In this document: in pieces, positions 45,106 to 55,383 of the stretch | Numbering within the stretch: the first letter of the stretch is position 1 | Layout of the letters: every line of letters begins with the position of its first letter | Assembly (NCBI RefSeq): GCF_003369915.1 | Contig: NW_022881614.1 | Coordinates: 3,803,001-3,867,000, forward strand | Direction of reading: 5' to 3' | DNA: 64,000 bases | DNA from: Drosophila miranda | Lineage: Eukaryota > Arthropoda > Insecta > Diptera > Drosophilidae | Translations under genes and position numbers: made by a program | The notes under the pieces: model-generated | Databases searched by the model: none | Told to the model about the DNA's origin: nothing | The model's input: the letters and a program-made list of their open reading frames with translations, nothing else

Positions 45106-46368
45106 TTATACCCGATACTCAAAATGAGTATTGGGGTATATTAGATTTGTGGTAAAAGTTGATGTGTGTAACGTCCAGAAGGAATCGTTTCCGACCCCAT
45201 AAAGTATATATATTCTGGATCAGCATCAATAGCCGAGTCGAATGAGCCCTGTCTGTCTGTCTGTCTGTCCGTCTGTCCGTCTGTCCGTCTGTGCGTCCGT
45301 ATGTCTGTCCGTCCCCTTCAGCGCCTAGTGCTCAAAGACTATAAGAGCTAGAGCAACGATGTCTTGGACCCAGACTTCTGTGATATGTCACTGCTACAAA
45401 AATATTTCAAAACTTCGCCCCGCCCACTTCCGCCCCCACAAAGGACGAAAATCTGTGGCATCCACATTTTTAAAGATACGATAAAACCAAAAACGCAGAA
45501 CCGTGGAAGATGACCATATCTTCTAAAGTGTAAAATCTCAACCAGATCGTGTAATTAATATAGCCAGAATCAAGAGAACAATTTCATTCTTTCTCTGTCT
45601 CTCTCTAACACAAAGGTTTCATGGTCGGTTTAGCCAATTGCAAAATATGAGTTCAAGGATCTCAGAACTTATAAGAGCCAGAGCAACCAAACTTGGTATC
45701 CACACTTCTGTGATATCGGACCTTGACCGTTTCGTGTCCAAATTTCGCCACACCTCCTTCCGCCCCCGCAAAGGACGAAAATCTGGGGCATCCACAAATC
45801 TCAGAGACTATTAAGGCTAGAGTAACCAAATTTGGTATCCGCACTTCTGTTAGATCTCACTATAAAACGTATATCTCAGAATTTCGCCCCACCCCCTTCC
45901 GCCCCCACAAAGGACGAAAATCTGTTGCATCCACAATATTGCACATTTGAGAAAACTAAAAAAGCAGAATCATAGATAGATATCTATCAGATTGCTGAAT
46001 CTGGATCAGATCGGATCATTTTTGTAGCCAAAAGCAAGAAATCAATTTGCAGTGGCCACGCAGCGCCCGACGTCACGCTCAGACTGATTTTCTGTCTCTC
46101 TCCCACGCACTCTTTGTCGTGTCGTTTAATATTAGCGGCGTCTGCCGGAGGAGAGCCATACTGACTAAGTATCGGGTATAAATCAATTTGCAGTGGCCAC
46201 GCAGCGCCCGACGTCACGCTCAGACTGATTTTCTGTCTCTCTCCCACGCACTCTTTGTCGTGTCGTTTAATATTAGCGGCGTCTGCCGGAGGAGAGCCAT
46301 ACTGACTAAGTATCGGGTATAAATGTAGAGTTGCGGTGTCCGCAGCAACTCACAACGTTCCCCCTCGT
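45106..46368 (+). mobile_element. DINE-1-like element in the opposite orientation
   Basis: The only plus-orientation copy: starts ttatacccgatac at 45106 and ends with the hairpin segment and caacgttccccctcg at about 46368. Nearly full length, with a CTGT/CCGT microsatellite at 45249-45313. It contains an internal 141-bp tandem duplication near its hairpin end. Confidence 0.88.
46041..46322 (+). repeat. 141-bp tandem duplication inside the DINE-1
   Basis: 46041-46181 and 46182-46322 are direct repeats, identical by eye, each ending with gtatcgggtata. The duplication repeats the subterminal inverted repeat but not the hairpin. It looks like an early step in the type of tandem growth seen at 1-10160. 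Confidence 0.88.
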
Positions 46369-46953
46369 TTTTCTTTCTCCGATTCCCATTTTCCCGCCAT
46401 CAGAGTTTTCTGTATAATTTGACGCCCGACGGGGATTGGATTTTGCACCATTTGCAGGCACCGTTTCCCGGCCTGGCCCTCCTCTCACAAGGTTTCGCTT
46501 AATTTTATTAACGCTAATTGGGGTTCATCTAATTGCGGCATAGCTTGGCACAGCAGCCGACGCGTTCTATCCTGTGGAGCAGTTTCAAAAAGTTTGATGA
46601 CGATTTACAAAACAAAGATTATACGAATTATACGAATATGCGCATATTATACGAAAACTTATCGTATATTATAATATGCTTAGCTTAGAGTAATTTAACG
46701 CACAATCTATCTTAGTGGTTGAACGGTTCGATTAATCACTTCATAAGCGACCATACGCTGTGTTATACCCGCTACTCGAAGAGTTTAGGGGTATATAATA
46801 AATTTGATTAAATTGGACGTGTGTACCACGTCTGCATTGGACTGCCCGACCGTCTTCTTTGACGCCTTGTTCTCTGAGGCAATAACAGCTATACCAACCA
46901 AAGGACATATCAATTATATTGTGTAAATAACATAAATAAGCTCACATACATAT
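46369..46953. other. Unique DNA with a diverged repeat terminus
   Basis: At 46763-46806 the sequence ttatacccgctactcgaaga plus ggggtatataa resembles an INE-1-type 5' end but diverges after ~45 bp, so it is an old fragment or a related family. The rest shows no gene. Confidence 0.4.
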
Positions 46954-47630
46954 AGTGACATATCTATAGTCCATGCTCCGCATACCCTTGTCTATGTCTA
47001 TTACCCTGCACCCACAATACTATAAACAATACGACACCCTCAGCTTCGAACCCTCATAAACAATCTCACGCTCGAAATGGACCACGCGTAGCCGATTGCA
47101 GGCAATGTAAACAAACACCCTAAACTGGAAGTTGAACATAAGACAATAGATGCCGCACTAGAATCCAGCCGCACCAGAATCACGCCACTCTTCAGAGATC
47201 AATTACTAATCGATTCTCAAGAATCACACCATCCTGGCTGACCAATCAGAGGAACTATTCTCAGCCACCCCCAAGTAATGCAACACCGCTCATACGCAGC
47301 GGAAGCCTTTCATCAAAAGCCGCCTTTCCCACATATCGATCGAGTCACGTACTCCATCTCCGAAGCCGAAGTCGAAGCCAACGCCTCCGAATCCAAATCC
47401 GAATCCCAAACCGAGCATCATAATATAAATAGTCTACATCTAAGAAGCCAGCTCAGTTCTGTTTAAGACAAACGTCAATCGCGACACCGTCGGAGAATTC
47501 AACCAAAGTTAATTCCGTTCAAGACATCAGACCTCAGTCATCGTCGGGGAAATAACTAACCAATGTACGCTAAGTTTAAGTGAAAGAATAAATCCATTTT
47601 ATACCCGAATAAAATAAAAGAAAACTATAC
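46954..47630 (+). repeat. Errantivirus 5' LTR (3' limit approximate)
   Basis: Begins agtgacatatctatag. Contains a tataaatag promoter-like box (about 47421-47429) followed ~25-30 bp on by cagctcagttctg, an Inr-like start, and a late aataaa. The right limit cannot be fixed because the second LTR is missing. Confidence 0.55.
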
Positions 47631-47710
47631 AGATTCCAAAGTCGATAGCGACAACCTCACCGTCCATACCATCAATGGACCCGTCCGTCTGACTCAGAGC
47701 ATTACACGTA

Positions 47711-49249
47711 ATGCAACCAAAAACTGAGATATTGAGTGATCACAAACCCTTGATTTGGTTGAATAACCTCAAGGAACCAAATATGAAGCTACAACGATGG
47801 AAGATCAAATTAAATGAATTTGACTTCAAAATAAAATATTTACCCGGAAAGGAGAACCATGTAGCCGATGCGCTATCAAGAGTAAAGATTAACGAAAACC
47901 TACTCGGGGAAACCATTAATAGTGATTGTGCAACGGCCCATAGCGCGCAAGAAGATAATACAAATTATATTCCCCTTACAGAGAGACCAATCAATTACTA
48001 TAATAGGCAAATAGAACTGATTAAAGGTAATGAGGATAAGGTAGAAGCATCCCACTATTTCCACAAGATACTGATAAAAATCACATATACCGAAATGACC
48101 GAATCATTAGCAAAAGATATAATAAAGGAATATGTGTGTACCAAAAAGAGTGCACTATATTTCCATAATGAAGTAGACTTCCCACTGTTCCAAAGGGCAT
48201 TCCTGGAGATAATCAGTCCAAATCACTTCACTAAACTGATTAAATCCAGTACCAAACTCATAAATATTCCGAACTACTCCGAATTCAAAGAACAAATATT
48301 GAAGAATCATAAGGAGCTACTTCACCCAGGTATCGAAAAGACCACTAATTGGTTTAAAGGAAAATTCTACTACCCCGATTATCAAAAGCTAATCCAAAAT
48401 ATTATCAATGAGTGTCCTACGTGCAACGTTGCTAAAACTGAGCATCGTAACACCAATCTAACCTTCGAAATCACCCCTGAAATACAAAATATCAGAGAAA
48501 AGTATGTCATGGATTTCTATTTGGTAGGCAATCAACAATTCCTATCATGCATTGATGTATATTCTAAATTCGCTACCCTTGTAGAAGTTAAGAGTCGCGA
48601 CTGGTTAGAAACCAAGAGAGCCATCATAAAAGTCTTTAACGAAATGGGCAAGCCACAGGGAATTAAAGCCGACAAAGATTCAGCCTTTATGTGCGCAGCA
48701 TTGCAAGCATGGTTGAATGCGGAAAATGTGAAAATCGAAATCACCACCAGTAAAAACGGAGTTTCTGATGTAGAACGACTACATAAAACGATCAATGAAA
48801 AATTAAGAATCATTTCAAGTGAGGATAACATAGAAAACAAGCTCACAAAATTCGAGTTAATTCTGTACACTTATAACCATAAAACGGTTCATAATACTAC
48901 AAAAAGATCCCCAGCTGATATCTTCCTGTACGCCGGACTACCAGATTATAACACTCAACTGAATAAAGTTAGGAAGATCAATCATTTGAATAACGATAGA
49001 ATCGACTTTGAAGTAGACACACGCTACAAGAATGCACCCCTAGTTAAAACAAAAACAACTAACCCGTTCAAAAGAACAGGGGAAATTAGGCAGGTAGACG
49101 AAAAGCACTTTGAAGAGAAAAATAGAGGGAGGAAAATCACCCACTATAAAACGAAATTCAAAAGAAAGAAAAAATCTAATAAAAGTAAATACGATAATTG
49201 CAGAGTACCCGAAGAGAGTACTGGGAATCCGGAGCTACAACATGATTAA
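47711..49249 (+). CDS. Errantivirus Pol fragment: RNase H end and integrase
   Basis: 512 codons. It opens in the RNase H (SDHKPLIWLNN, LPGKENHVADALSR) and continues with the integrase HHCC zinc domain (HKELLHPG...CPTCNVAK). The DDE core follows, with MDFYLVGNQQFLSCIDVYSK, KADKDSAF and GVSDVERLHKTINEK supplying the three acidic positions; the C-terminus is basic. The ATG is not natural, because the upstream part of Pol is deleted. The reading is open to its end, which overlaps the env signal peptide by 8 bp. This is the normal compact pol/env arrangement of gypsy-group errantiviruses. Confidence 0.88.
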   Translation: MQPKTEILSDHKPLIWLNNLKEPNMKLQRWKIKLNEFDFKIKYLPGKENHVADALSRVKINENLLGETINSDCATAHSAQEDNTNYIPLTERPINYYNRQIELIKGNEDKVEASHYFHKILIKITYTEMTESLAKDIIKEYVCTKKSALYFHNEVDFPLFQRAFLEIISPNHFTKLIKSSTKLINIPNYSEFKEQILKNHKELLHPGIEKTTNWFKGKFYYPDYQKLIQNIINECPTCNVAKTEHRNTNLTFEITPEIQNIREKYVMDFYLVGNQQFLSCIDVYSKFATLVEVKSRDWLETKRAIIKVFNEMGKPQGIKADKDSAFMCAALQAWLNAENVKIEITTSKNGVSDVERLHKTINEKLRIISSEDNIENKLTKFELILYTYNHKTVHNTTKRSPADIFLYAGLPDYNTQLNKVRKINHLNNDRIDFEVDTRYKNAPLVKTKTTNPFKRTGEIRQVDEKHFEEKNRGRKITHYKTKFKRKKKSNKSKYDNCRVPEESTGNPELQHD

Positions 49250-50609
49250 GATTATAATCTTACTAATGTTCACCGTCCTACAGTCTTCCGGACAGAATAT
49301 AGAGATAGATCCCATCAACTCAAGGAATGGATATCTCATATTCAAAACAAATACCATTAACATACCCATTAATTATGAATACCATTATCTAACAATTAAT
49401 ATAACAAAAACAGATGAAACATATCAGAGTTTACTAGAACAGGCAACCCAATGTAATAACGTAATCCAAGTTCAATATTTAATCGAGAAATTGCAAAATT
49501 GTGCAGTAGGCACAGTATATAAATATCTATTTGGAACATTAGATCAAGATGATAAAGTCGAATTAGAAGGGAAAATAAACAATCTGGCTAGCCACAGTGT
49601 TCAAGCTAACAAATTAAACTTAGTAATTCAAGCAGTAAATTCTGGCTTAGAAGTTGTCAATAAATTAAACAAGGATAATGATAGAAATAAGCAACTAGAG
49701 ATATTAATATTTAACCTTCAACATTTTACAGACTACATAGAGGATATTGAATTAGGCATGCAGCTAACAAGATTAGGGATCTTTAATCCAAAATTATTGA
49801 GGCAGGATTACTTGAAACACATCGATTCAGAGAAATTATTAAATATCAAAACATCTACCTGGTTGAAATCAGACACTAACGAAATACTAATAATTTCCAA
49901 CATCCCACGAGAGATCAGAAATATTCCTATACTTAAAATTGTCCCATATCCAGATGAAGATAATAACATCCTCACTGACCTAACGCAAAACAATTATTAC
50001 GTTCTAGAAAACGAGGTATATGAAAAAGAATCAAAACGAAAAATAAATGACGAATGTGTTTCAGGAATAGTCAAACAAGTAGAAACAAAATGTCCATACA
50101 CCAAAGCACACCAAAACTTTCAAATAAGTTTCATAGAACCCAATATATTGTTAACTTGGAAATTACCAAAAACCATATTAAACCAAGATTGCCTAAACCA
50201 AGAAATAAAAGTAGAAGGTAACGCATTAATAAAAATACATAATTGCAGTGTACAGTTAAACGAATTCTTAATATCCAACTCCATACCAGAATTTGCACAA
50301 AGCATCTACATCAACAATAACGTAACAAAAATTAAACCATTGTCTTATTTGCAAACCAAAGAAATCGTAATAGAAAATACGCGATTAAATAATGTATTAC
50401 ATGTAAGCTTAATACTACTATTTGTCATAATCATAATTGGATTAAGCTACAAATTGTTTAATCTAAGTAAAAGCAATAAGCCTAAAACCCCAGTTGGCAT
50501 TGGGAGGGGTACTTCAATTCGGTGGAAATCACTAACGGTCTGCAAACCCTTTAGATTAATGCATCAGAGACTGAAGATTAAGAACAAACACTCAACACAT
50601 ACAACATAA
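49242..50609 (+). CDS. Errantivirus env (F-type glycoprotein-like), 3' end fused to genomic DNA
   Basis: The open frame runs 49110-50609, but the likely start is ATG 49242, which gives a hydrophobic signal peptide (MIKIIILLMFTVLQ). In the family env is made from a spliced mRNA. The ectodomain has several N-glycosylation sites and a basic SKRK stretch at about 50030 that may correspond to the processing site. A single membrane anchor (VSLILLFVIIIIGLSY) lies at about 50408-50458. Errantivirus Env is related to baculovirus F proteins. From about 50488 the frame runs out of the element into DNA shared with the neighbouring DUF1091 locus, so the last ~40 residues are not viral. Confidence 0.82.
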   Translation: MIKIIILLMFTVLQSSGQNIEIDPINSRNGYLIFKTNTINIPINYEYHYLTINITKTDETYQSLLEQATQCNNVIQVQYLIEKLQNCAVGTVYKYLFGTLDQDDKVELEGKINNLASHSVQANKLNLVIQAVNSGLEVVNKLNKDNDRNKQLEILIFNLQHFTDYIEDIELGMQLTRLGIFNPKLLRQDYLKHIDSEKLLNIKTSTWLKSDTNEILIISNIPREIRNIPILKIVPYPDEDNNILTDLTQNNYYVLENEVYEKESKRKINDECVSGIVKQVETKCPYTKAHQNFQISFIEPNILLTWKLPKTILNQDCLNQEIKVEGNALIKIHNCSVQLNEFLISNSIPEFAQSIYINNNVTKIKPLSYLQTKEIVIENTRLNNVLHVSLILLFVIIIIGLSYKLFNLSKSNKPKTPVGIGRGTSIRWKSLTVCKPFRLMHQRLKIKNKHSTHTT

Positions 50610-51057
50610 GGACAGGTGTGATTCACTGTGGAAACATCCTTGATTAGATTCCAGACAATCTTGGCCACCGGCTGATTCCGTTTCCTCATGAATTCGCAGG
50701 CGTCAAAGGTGAAGTCCCAAAGAAATGGCATATAGCCATTGGCCCTCTTCATCACTTTAAATCGGAGAAAGATATTGTTTACGGGGTGTAGGAAGGTGGC
50801 ATTCACATTCAAACTGGTCTTGTTCCGGGAGTAGGTCTTCAGGCGACAATAGTGGACCTCCACCCACGATTTGTTGTACGACGGACACTTGGCATTAGTC
50901 ATTTTAACGAAGGGTGCCTCCTGAAACACGTTGCTTATTAGCTTGAAGATTATTTCCGATTAGATACGAGTATAGAACCTTACACTGCCAATGAGAAAGA
51001 TGGCAAAAAAAACCATTCCAAAAGAGAGTTCAGCAACTTGAGCAGTTTATAGTTCAT
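50564..51057 (-). pseudogene. DUF1091 family gene, copy 1 (frameshifted)
   Basis: DUF1091 proteins are small secreted Drosophila proteins of the MD-2-like type, some with chemosensory roles. The coding body (50920-50564) shows the family pattern: NAKCPSYNKSW, CRLKTYSRNKTSLNVNATFL, KRANGYMPFLWDFTFDACEF, NHTCPY. A 63-nt intron (50983-50921; gtaagg...tttcag, branch-like ctaat) separates it from a signal-peptide exon starting at ATG 51057. An 8-A run (51005-51012 on the plus strand) is one base out of phase, so the signal peptide does not join the body. It is about 85-90% identical to copy 2. The last bases overlap the end of the env reading frame on the other strand. Confidence 0.78.
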
Positions 51058-51732
51058 TGCTTCCGGTCCGAGCTGCTGCTTACGACTACCGATAGAAGAA
51101 CTTCGATGTTGATGGTTGGATACAGATTAATATGCAGAAAATTATAAGAGGAAATCGAGCGAAACTATCTGTTATATGGTAATCGATCTGCTACCTAATT
51201 AACCTGGCCAATTAAACTTTGTTGAATGAACAAAATATTGCCCATAAATCCTCTTCAAATTTGAAGTGAACATTAATAGCAAACTCCGGTTTTCTATAGA
51301 TATGAAAGTTATACTCTCCAGTTGGTCAGATGTGAGGTGAGAAACTCTGAAGTGAGCCCTCAGCATATACCATTTGTACCTATGTATATGGTTCAGGCAA
51401 AGACAATATAAATAGTAAGAGGAGTACAACATTTTTGTGCTCGATTTCTTCCGCCTGTCTAGAAAATTTCAGAGAGAGACAGCGCTCTAGAGCCAGCCGT
51501 GCTCTCGTTCTATATATGACTCTGGGATTTAACTGTATGTGTGAGCACGATTCTCATACATTTAAGGTGTGCCTGCTTTAATTGGTTTCTTATGACGGCG
51601 CTGTCGAAGCATACGACACTTACTTTAGAATTCATTAGGACTATGGAACTATTTGAAGACGCTTTCCCACAATACAATAAATGCCATGTGTCTTATATCC
51701 TCTTATATCCATTAATATACAATCATAAAATA
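51058..51732. other. AT-rich spacer upstream of DUF1091 copy 1
   Basis: No coding or repeat element recognised; presumably holds the copy 1 promoter. Confidence 0.45.
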
Positions 51733-52567
51733 CACTGCCGATCAATAGAATAGACTCAATGAATTTTTGGTTTTACACTTCGATTCTCTCATTTGTAAGT
51801 TAAGCTTTCGACTAAATTTTTGTTGTGTTTGTTAAAGCAGTATAGTTGACAAAATAGGGGAATGAGAGTGGAATGCAGAAATTTTACAGTTATGATTTAT
51901 TTCCATTTTGCTTCACCGTATGCCGAAAAATTAGCTTTTTAGGCGATCATTAGAATAGACTCAGAGGCTGCGGCTTTAGTTACTGAAAAGCTGTACACGC
52001 CAAAAGTTTCATTTAAATACCGCTTGCACTTTTCAATTATTTCAATATAGAATCGGTCGTGGTAAAGCTCTAACAACGGAGGAAAAAGCGAAAATATTGG
52101 CATACCTTACAACCAGGCAGAAAGCCGAAAAAGTTAGTAAAAGCCAGTCTGTTTTATCTCATTTCTTAAGAAATCCATCAAATTATGGAAATAATATGAA
52201 AGCTCCCAACAGAAAAGCCTTGGGAAACGCGAAGAATTCTGCGAGAAGCCTCAAACTCAACGTGCTCTGCGGCTAAAATTCGATCAAATTTGGAAGTTAA
52301 TGCTAGTATAGCAACTGTGCGCCGAGTGATACAAAACGCAAAAGATCTAAAGATGTTTTTTCTGATGAAAAACGATTTAATTTGGATATACCAGATGGGT
52401 TTAATTATCACTTTCATGATTTAAGAAAGAAAGAACATCATTTGACCCGTCGTCATAGTCGTGAGGGGGTATAATGGTGTGGGGTGCCATCTCTTATAAT
52501 GGCACATTTGAAATACAGTTTGTTTCCTGTAAGATGAATGCCATTCGCTACAAAGAGCTACTATAAT
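51733..52567 (+). mobile_element. Dead Tc1-like DNA transposon
   Basis: Begins with a Tc1-type terminus, TA followed by cactgccgatcaatagaat. Fragments of transposase appear in several frames: helix-turn-helix (TTEEKAKILAYLTT), the second HTH (TRRILREASNSTCSAAKIRS, SIATVRRVIQNA) and the catalytic region (VFSDEKRFNLD, REGVMVWGAISYNGTFE), whose SDEKRF and VMVWG blocks are hallmarks of Tc1 proteins. The stretch between HTH and catalytic core is deleted, many frameshifts are present and the right terminus is not recognisable. Part of the left terminus recurs at about 51944-51965. Confidence 0.82.
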
Positions 52568-52770
52568 GAGTAAATACATGTGTACTGTTTATATTATCTT
52601 TGGTTCAGGGTGGACACGTCCTTGATTAGGCTGATCTTTTCTCCTAATAAACGCTGAGCCATCGATTATCAAACAATGACAGTCAAAAAACAAATTGTTT
52701 CCAAGTAAACATCAAAATATTTTGGGTAATCAGCAGTATCATTTTTAATCCATAAGTCACTTGGACAATA
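52568..52770. other. Short spacer
   Basis: No feature seen before the shared block that starts at about 52793. Confidence 0.4.
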
Positions 52771-52870
52771 TTCAAGTTATCAAAATAAGATATTCCCCAG
52801 TTGGCATTGAGAGGGGTATTTCAACGCGATGGAAATCGCTAACAGCCTGCAAGCCCTTTAGATTAATGCA

Positions 52871-53341
52871 TCAGAGACTGAAGATTAAGAACAAACCTTC
52901 AACAACAACATAAGGACATGTGTGATTCACTGTGGAAACATCCTTGATTAGATTCAAGACAATCTTGGCCACCGGATGATTCCGTTTCCTCATGAATTCG
53001 CAGGCGTCAAAGGTGAAGTCCCAAAGAAATGGCTTATAGCCATTGGCCCTCTTCATCAATTTAAGTCGGAGAAAGATATTGTTTGCGGGGTGTAGGAAGG
53101 TGGCATTTATATTCAAACTGGTCTTGTTCCGGGAGTAAGATTTCAGGCGATAATAGTGGACCTCCACCCACGATTTGTTGTACGACGGACACTTGGCATT
53201 AGTCCTTTTAAATAAGGGTGCCTCCTGAAACACGTTGCTTTTTAGCTTGAAACTTATTTTCGATGAGTTATAATATCTTACACTACAAACCAGGAAGGCA
53301 GAAAACAGTAAAAACCCACACCAGAGCAACTTAGCGTTCAT
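52871..53341 (-). CDS. DUF1091 family gene, copy 2
   Basis: Exon 1 (53341-53282) encodes a 20-residue signal peptide, MNAKLLWCGFLLFSAFLVCS. A 57-nt intron (53281-53225, gtaaga...tttcag) is followed by exon 2 (53224-52871). The intron is a multiple of three and open, so unspliced reading is also possible. Placement matches copy 1 and the intron position I know for the family. The mature protein has NAKCPSYNKSW, YRLKSYSRNKTS, KRANGYKPFLWDFTFDACEF and NHTCPY with the conserved Cys residues. It ends early, at TGA 52873-52871. The next 32 codons in frame include a family-like ending (LPxGEY type: MPTGEY), also conserved in copy 1. Total 137 aa to the TGA, against ~150-180 usual. Likely secreted. 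Confidence 0.82.
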   Translation of the reverse strand: MNAKLLWCGFLLFSAFLVCSVRYYNSSKISFKLKSNVFQEAPLFKRTNAKCPSYNKSWVEVHYYRLKSYSRNKTSLNINATFLHPANNIFLRLKLMKRANGYKPFLWDFTFDACEFMRKRNHPVAKIVLNLIKDVSTVNHTCPYVVVEGLFLIFSL

Positions 53342-53429
53342 TCTGTTCGGCAGCAGCTAGAAATGTGGTCTGTTCACATAATCGGGATTGTTTTTACCAA
53401 TGGTGCTATAGCAATGTAAAATAGATTAA

Positions 53430-53804
53430 ACGAGGGGGAACGTTGTGAGTTGCTGCGGAGACCGCAACTCTACAGTTATACCCGATACTAAGTCAGTATG
53501 GCTCTCCTCCGGCAGACGCCGCTAATATTAAACGACACGACAAGGAGTGCGTGCGAGAGAGACAGAAAATCAGTCTGAGCGTGACGTCGGGTGCTGCGTA
53601 GCCAGTGCAAATTGATTTGTTCCTTTTGGCTATAAAAATGATCTGATCTGATCCAGATTCAGCAATCTGATATATATGATCATTATCTATGATTCTGCGT
53701 TTTTAGTTTTCTCGTATCCTCAATATTGTGGATGCAACAGATTTTCGTCCTTTGTGGGGGCGGAAGGGGGTGGGTCGAAATTTTGAGATATACGTTTTAT
53801 AGTG
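53430..53804 (-). mobile_element. DINE-1-like element, left part of a split copy
   Basis: Hairpin segment, inverted repeat and proximal half up to ttttatagtg, where a BEL element is inserted. Continues at 57081. Confidence 0.87.
53800..53804. repeat. BEL target-site duplication, left (tagtg)
   Basis: Repeated at 57081-57085. Uninterrupted DINE-1 copies have a single tagtg at this point, so the empty site is known. Confidence 0.9.
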
Positions 53805-54176
53805 TGTTCGGAGCAGAACCCAGCCGATTAGCTGCTTGCCAAATAGCACCTAATTCTTGGCCCTCAGCCGCTTATTTTGTTTGTTACTTATGTCTATGTC
53901 ACTCATTTGTTTGTTAAAGCTTTGCGCTTGCTTGCCCTGCTAAACGCTCTCTGCCAGCTCGCTCTTCGCTATCTCCGCTTTGCGTCTGCCTACCGACGTC
54001 GGCCGAGCGAAGCTGCGCTTAGCGATCGGAGCGGCAATGTAAAGGGCAGGCAAGCCACACTTGCAATTTGGATGTCACGCATTAAAGAACATATCGTAAT
54101 TTTATTTCTGCTCCGAGTTTTATTTAATTCGAAATAATTAGTCGGCCGATTGGGGATAAAAAACATTATCTCCACA
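53805..54176 (+). repeat. LTR of the nested BEL, left
   Basis: tgttcggagcag...tctccaca. The TG...CA ends match the right copy at 56709-57080. Confidence 0.9.
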
Positions 54177-54550
54177 TAAAATTTGGTGACCCCGACGTGA
54201 TCTCTGAGTTGCAGTGTCAATTAATAATCATTCGCGATCGACATTCGTTAGCCCTAGCAAATTTTCGGCGGTTAAGCACAATTCGGTGCTAAAACACACT
54301 TACATACACCTACATACACGCATTGCTGGCTATTAATTTCTCTGTCGCGACAATTCAGTCAGTGCAGTGCGGTAGGCAGTGCAGCGAACTCACTAATACA
54401 CACAAGCGGAGTACAAAGCGGAATCGGACAGCTCGCACAGCCGCACAGCTAAAGGCATTAGCTGTAATCCCTTTGCTTTCGGTTCCCACGTTTATACGTA
54501 TACAGGGTGTCTTTTTCGGTCGTGCTGAGTGACTCTTTTAAAACCTCAAC

Positions 54551-55333
54551 ATGGCAGCACCTGAGCCTACCAATGTCGCGAACGCAGCAATGCCGAGTGA
54601 TGTAGATTTCTACAAGCACAAGGCCGAGTCCATCGCGCGCCAACTATAGGCCATGGATCGCTTTCTCACCAAGGAAGAGCTTGCCGAGTTAGATGAGGCA
54701 GAACTTCAAGCTCGCTTAGAGCAGATCGAGCGAATAAATGCGGATTTCGATGCCGCTCAAACGAGCCTTGAAAGGCTGGATTTCCTGCAGTTAGCCCATG
54801 ATGCCCGACTGGACTTTTCGAATGTTTATGTGAAGGTTAGGTCCAGGCTGTCGCGGGAGTTGATGGCTGCTCGCACGGCAAATGTTGCCAATTCAACGGC
54901 TCGGCATATTCTCGAGGGGAATTCGTCGTTGTTCGCCTATAAAAGTATAGGCCGTTCTCGAATGCCCGAGTTGCAGCTTCCGCGATTCGGGGGGAACTAC
55001 ATGGATTGGCCAGAATTCCACTCGATGTTCTCGACAATGGTGCACAAAGACCATCGTATACCAATCATCGAAAAATTCCAATATCTTCGTGGATGTCTAG
55101 ATGGTACTGCGCTGGATACGATTCGTTCCTTGGAACTTTCTGAGGAGAATTACGACAAGGCGTTGAATTTGCTAGTGTTGCGATTCGATAATAAACTGTT
55201 ACATTTTCAGGCACACGTCAAGGCTATTTTCGGGCTACAAGGGGTGGAGAAGGGCTCAGCTATCGGCTTGCGCGCGCTCAACGACAAAATCAATTCGCAC
55301 TTGCGTGCACTTCAGACCTTGGCGACCCCGTAG
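54551..55333 (+). pseudogene. Gag of the nested BEL element
   Basis: The frame starts at ATG 54551, meets TAG at 54647-54649, and continues open from ATG 54653 to a second TAG at 55331-55333. The body is a DUF1759-type Gag: LQLPRFGGNYMDWPEFHSMF and IEKFQYLRGCLDG are characteristic. The first stop removes only ~33 residues, and re-initiation at 54653 is possible. After the second stop the rest of the capsid is deleted. Confidence 0.85.
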
Positions 55334-55383
55334 GAGATTTCGGATGGGTTGCTGATCTTCACCCTGTCACCCTTATCACCTCC

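Larger units (their letters stand above)
46954..50487 (+). mobile_element. Errantivirus (17.6/297-like gypsy element), internally deleted
   Basis: The LTR begins agtgacatat, the start typical of the 17.6/297/tom group, preceded by tatat as expected for their TATA-type targets. It extends to about 47630, past an aataaaataaaag stretch. After ~80 bp the sequence is already in the end of RNase H, so the primer site, gag, protease and RT are missing. Integrase and env follow, both long and open. No 3' LTR is present: the element ends at about 50487, where DNA homologous to the region beside the second DUF1091 gene begins. It is an old, broken insect endogenous retrovirus. Confidence 0.82.
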
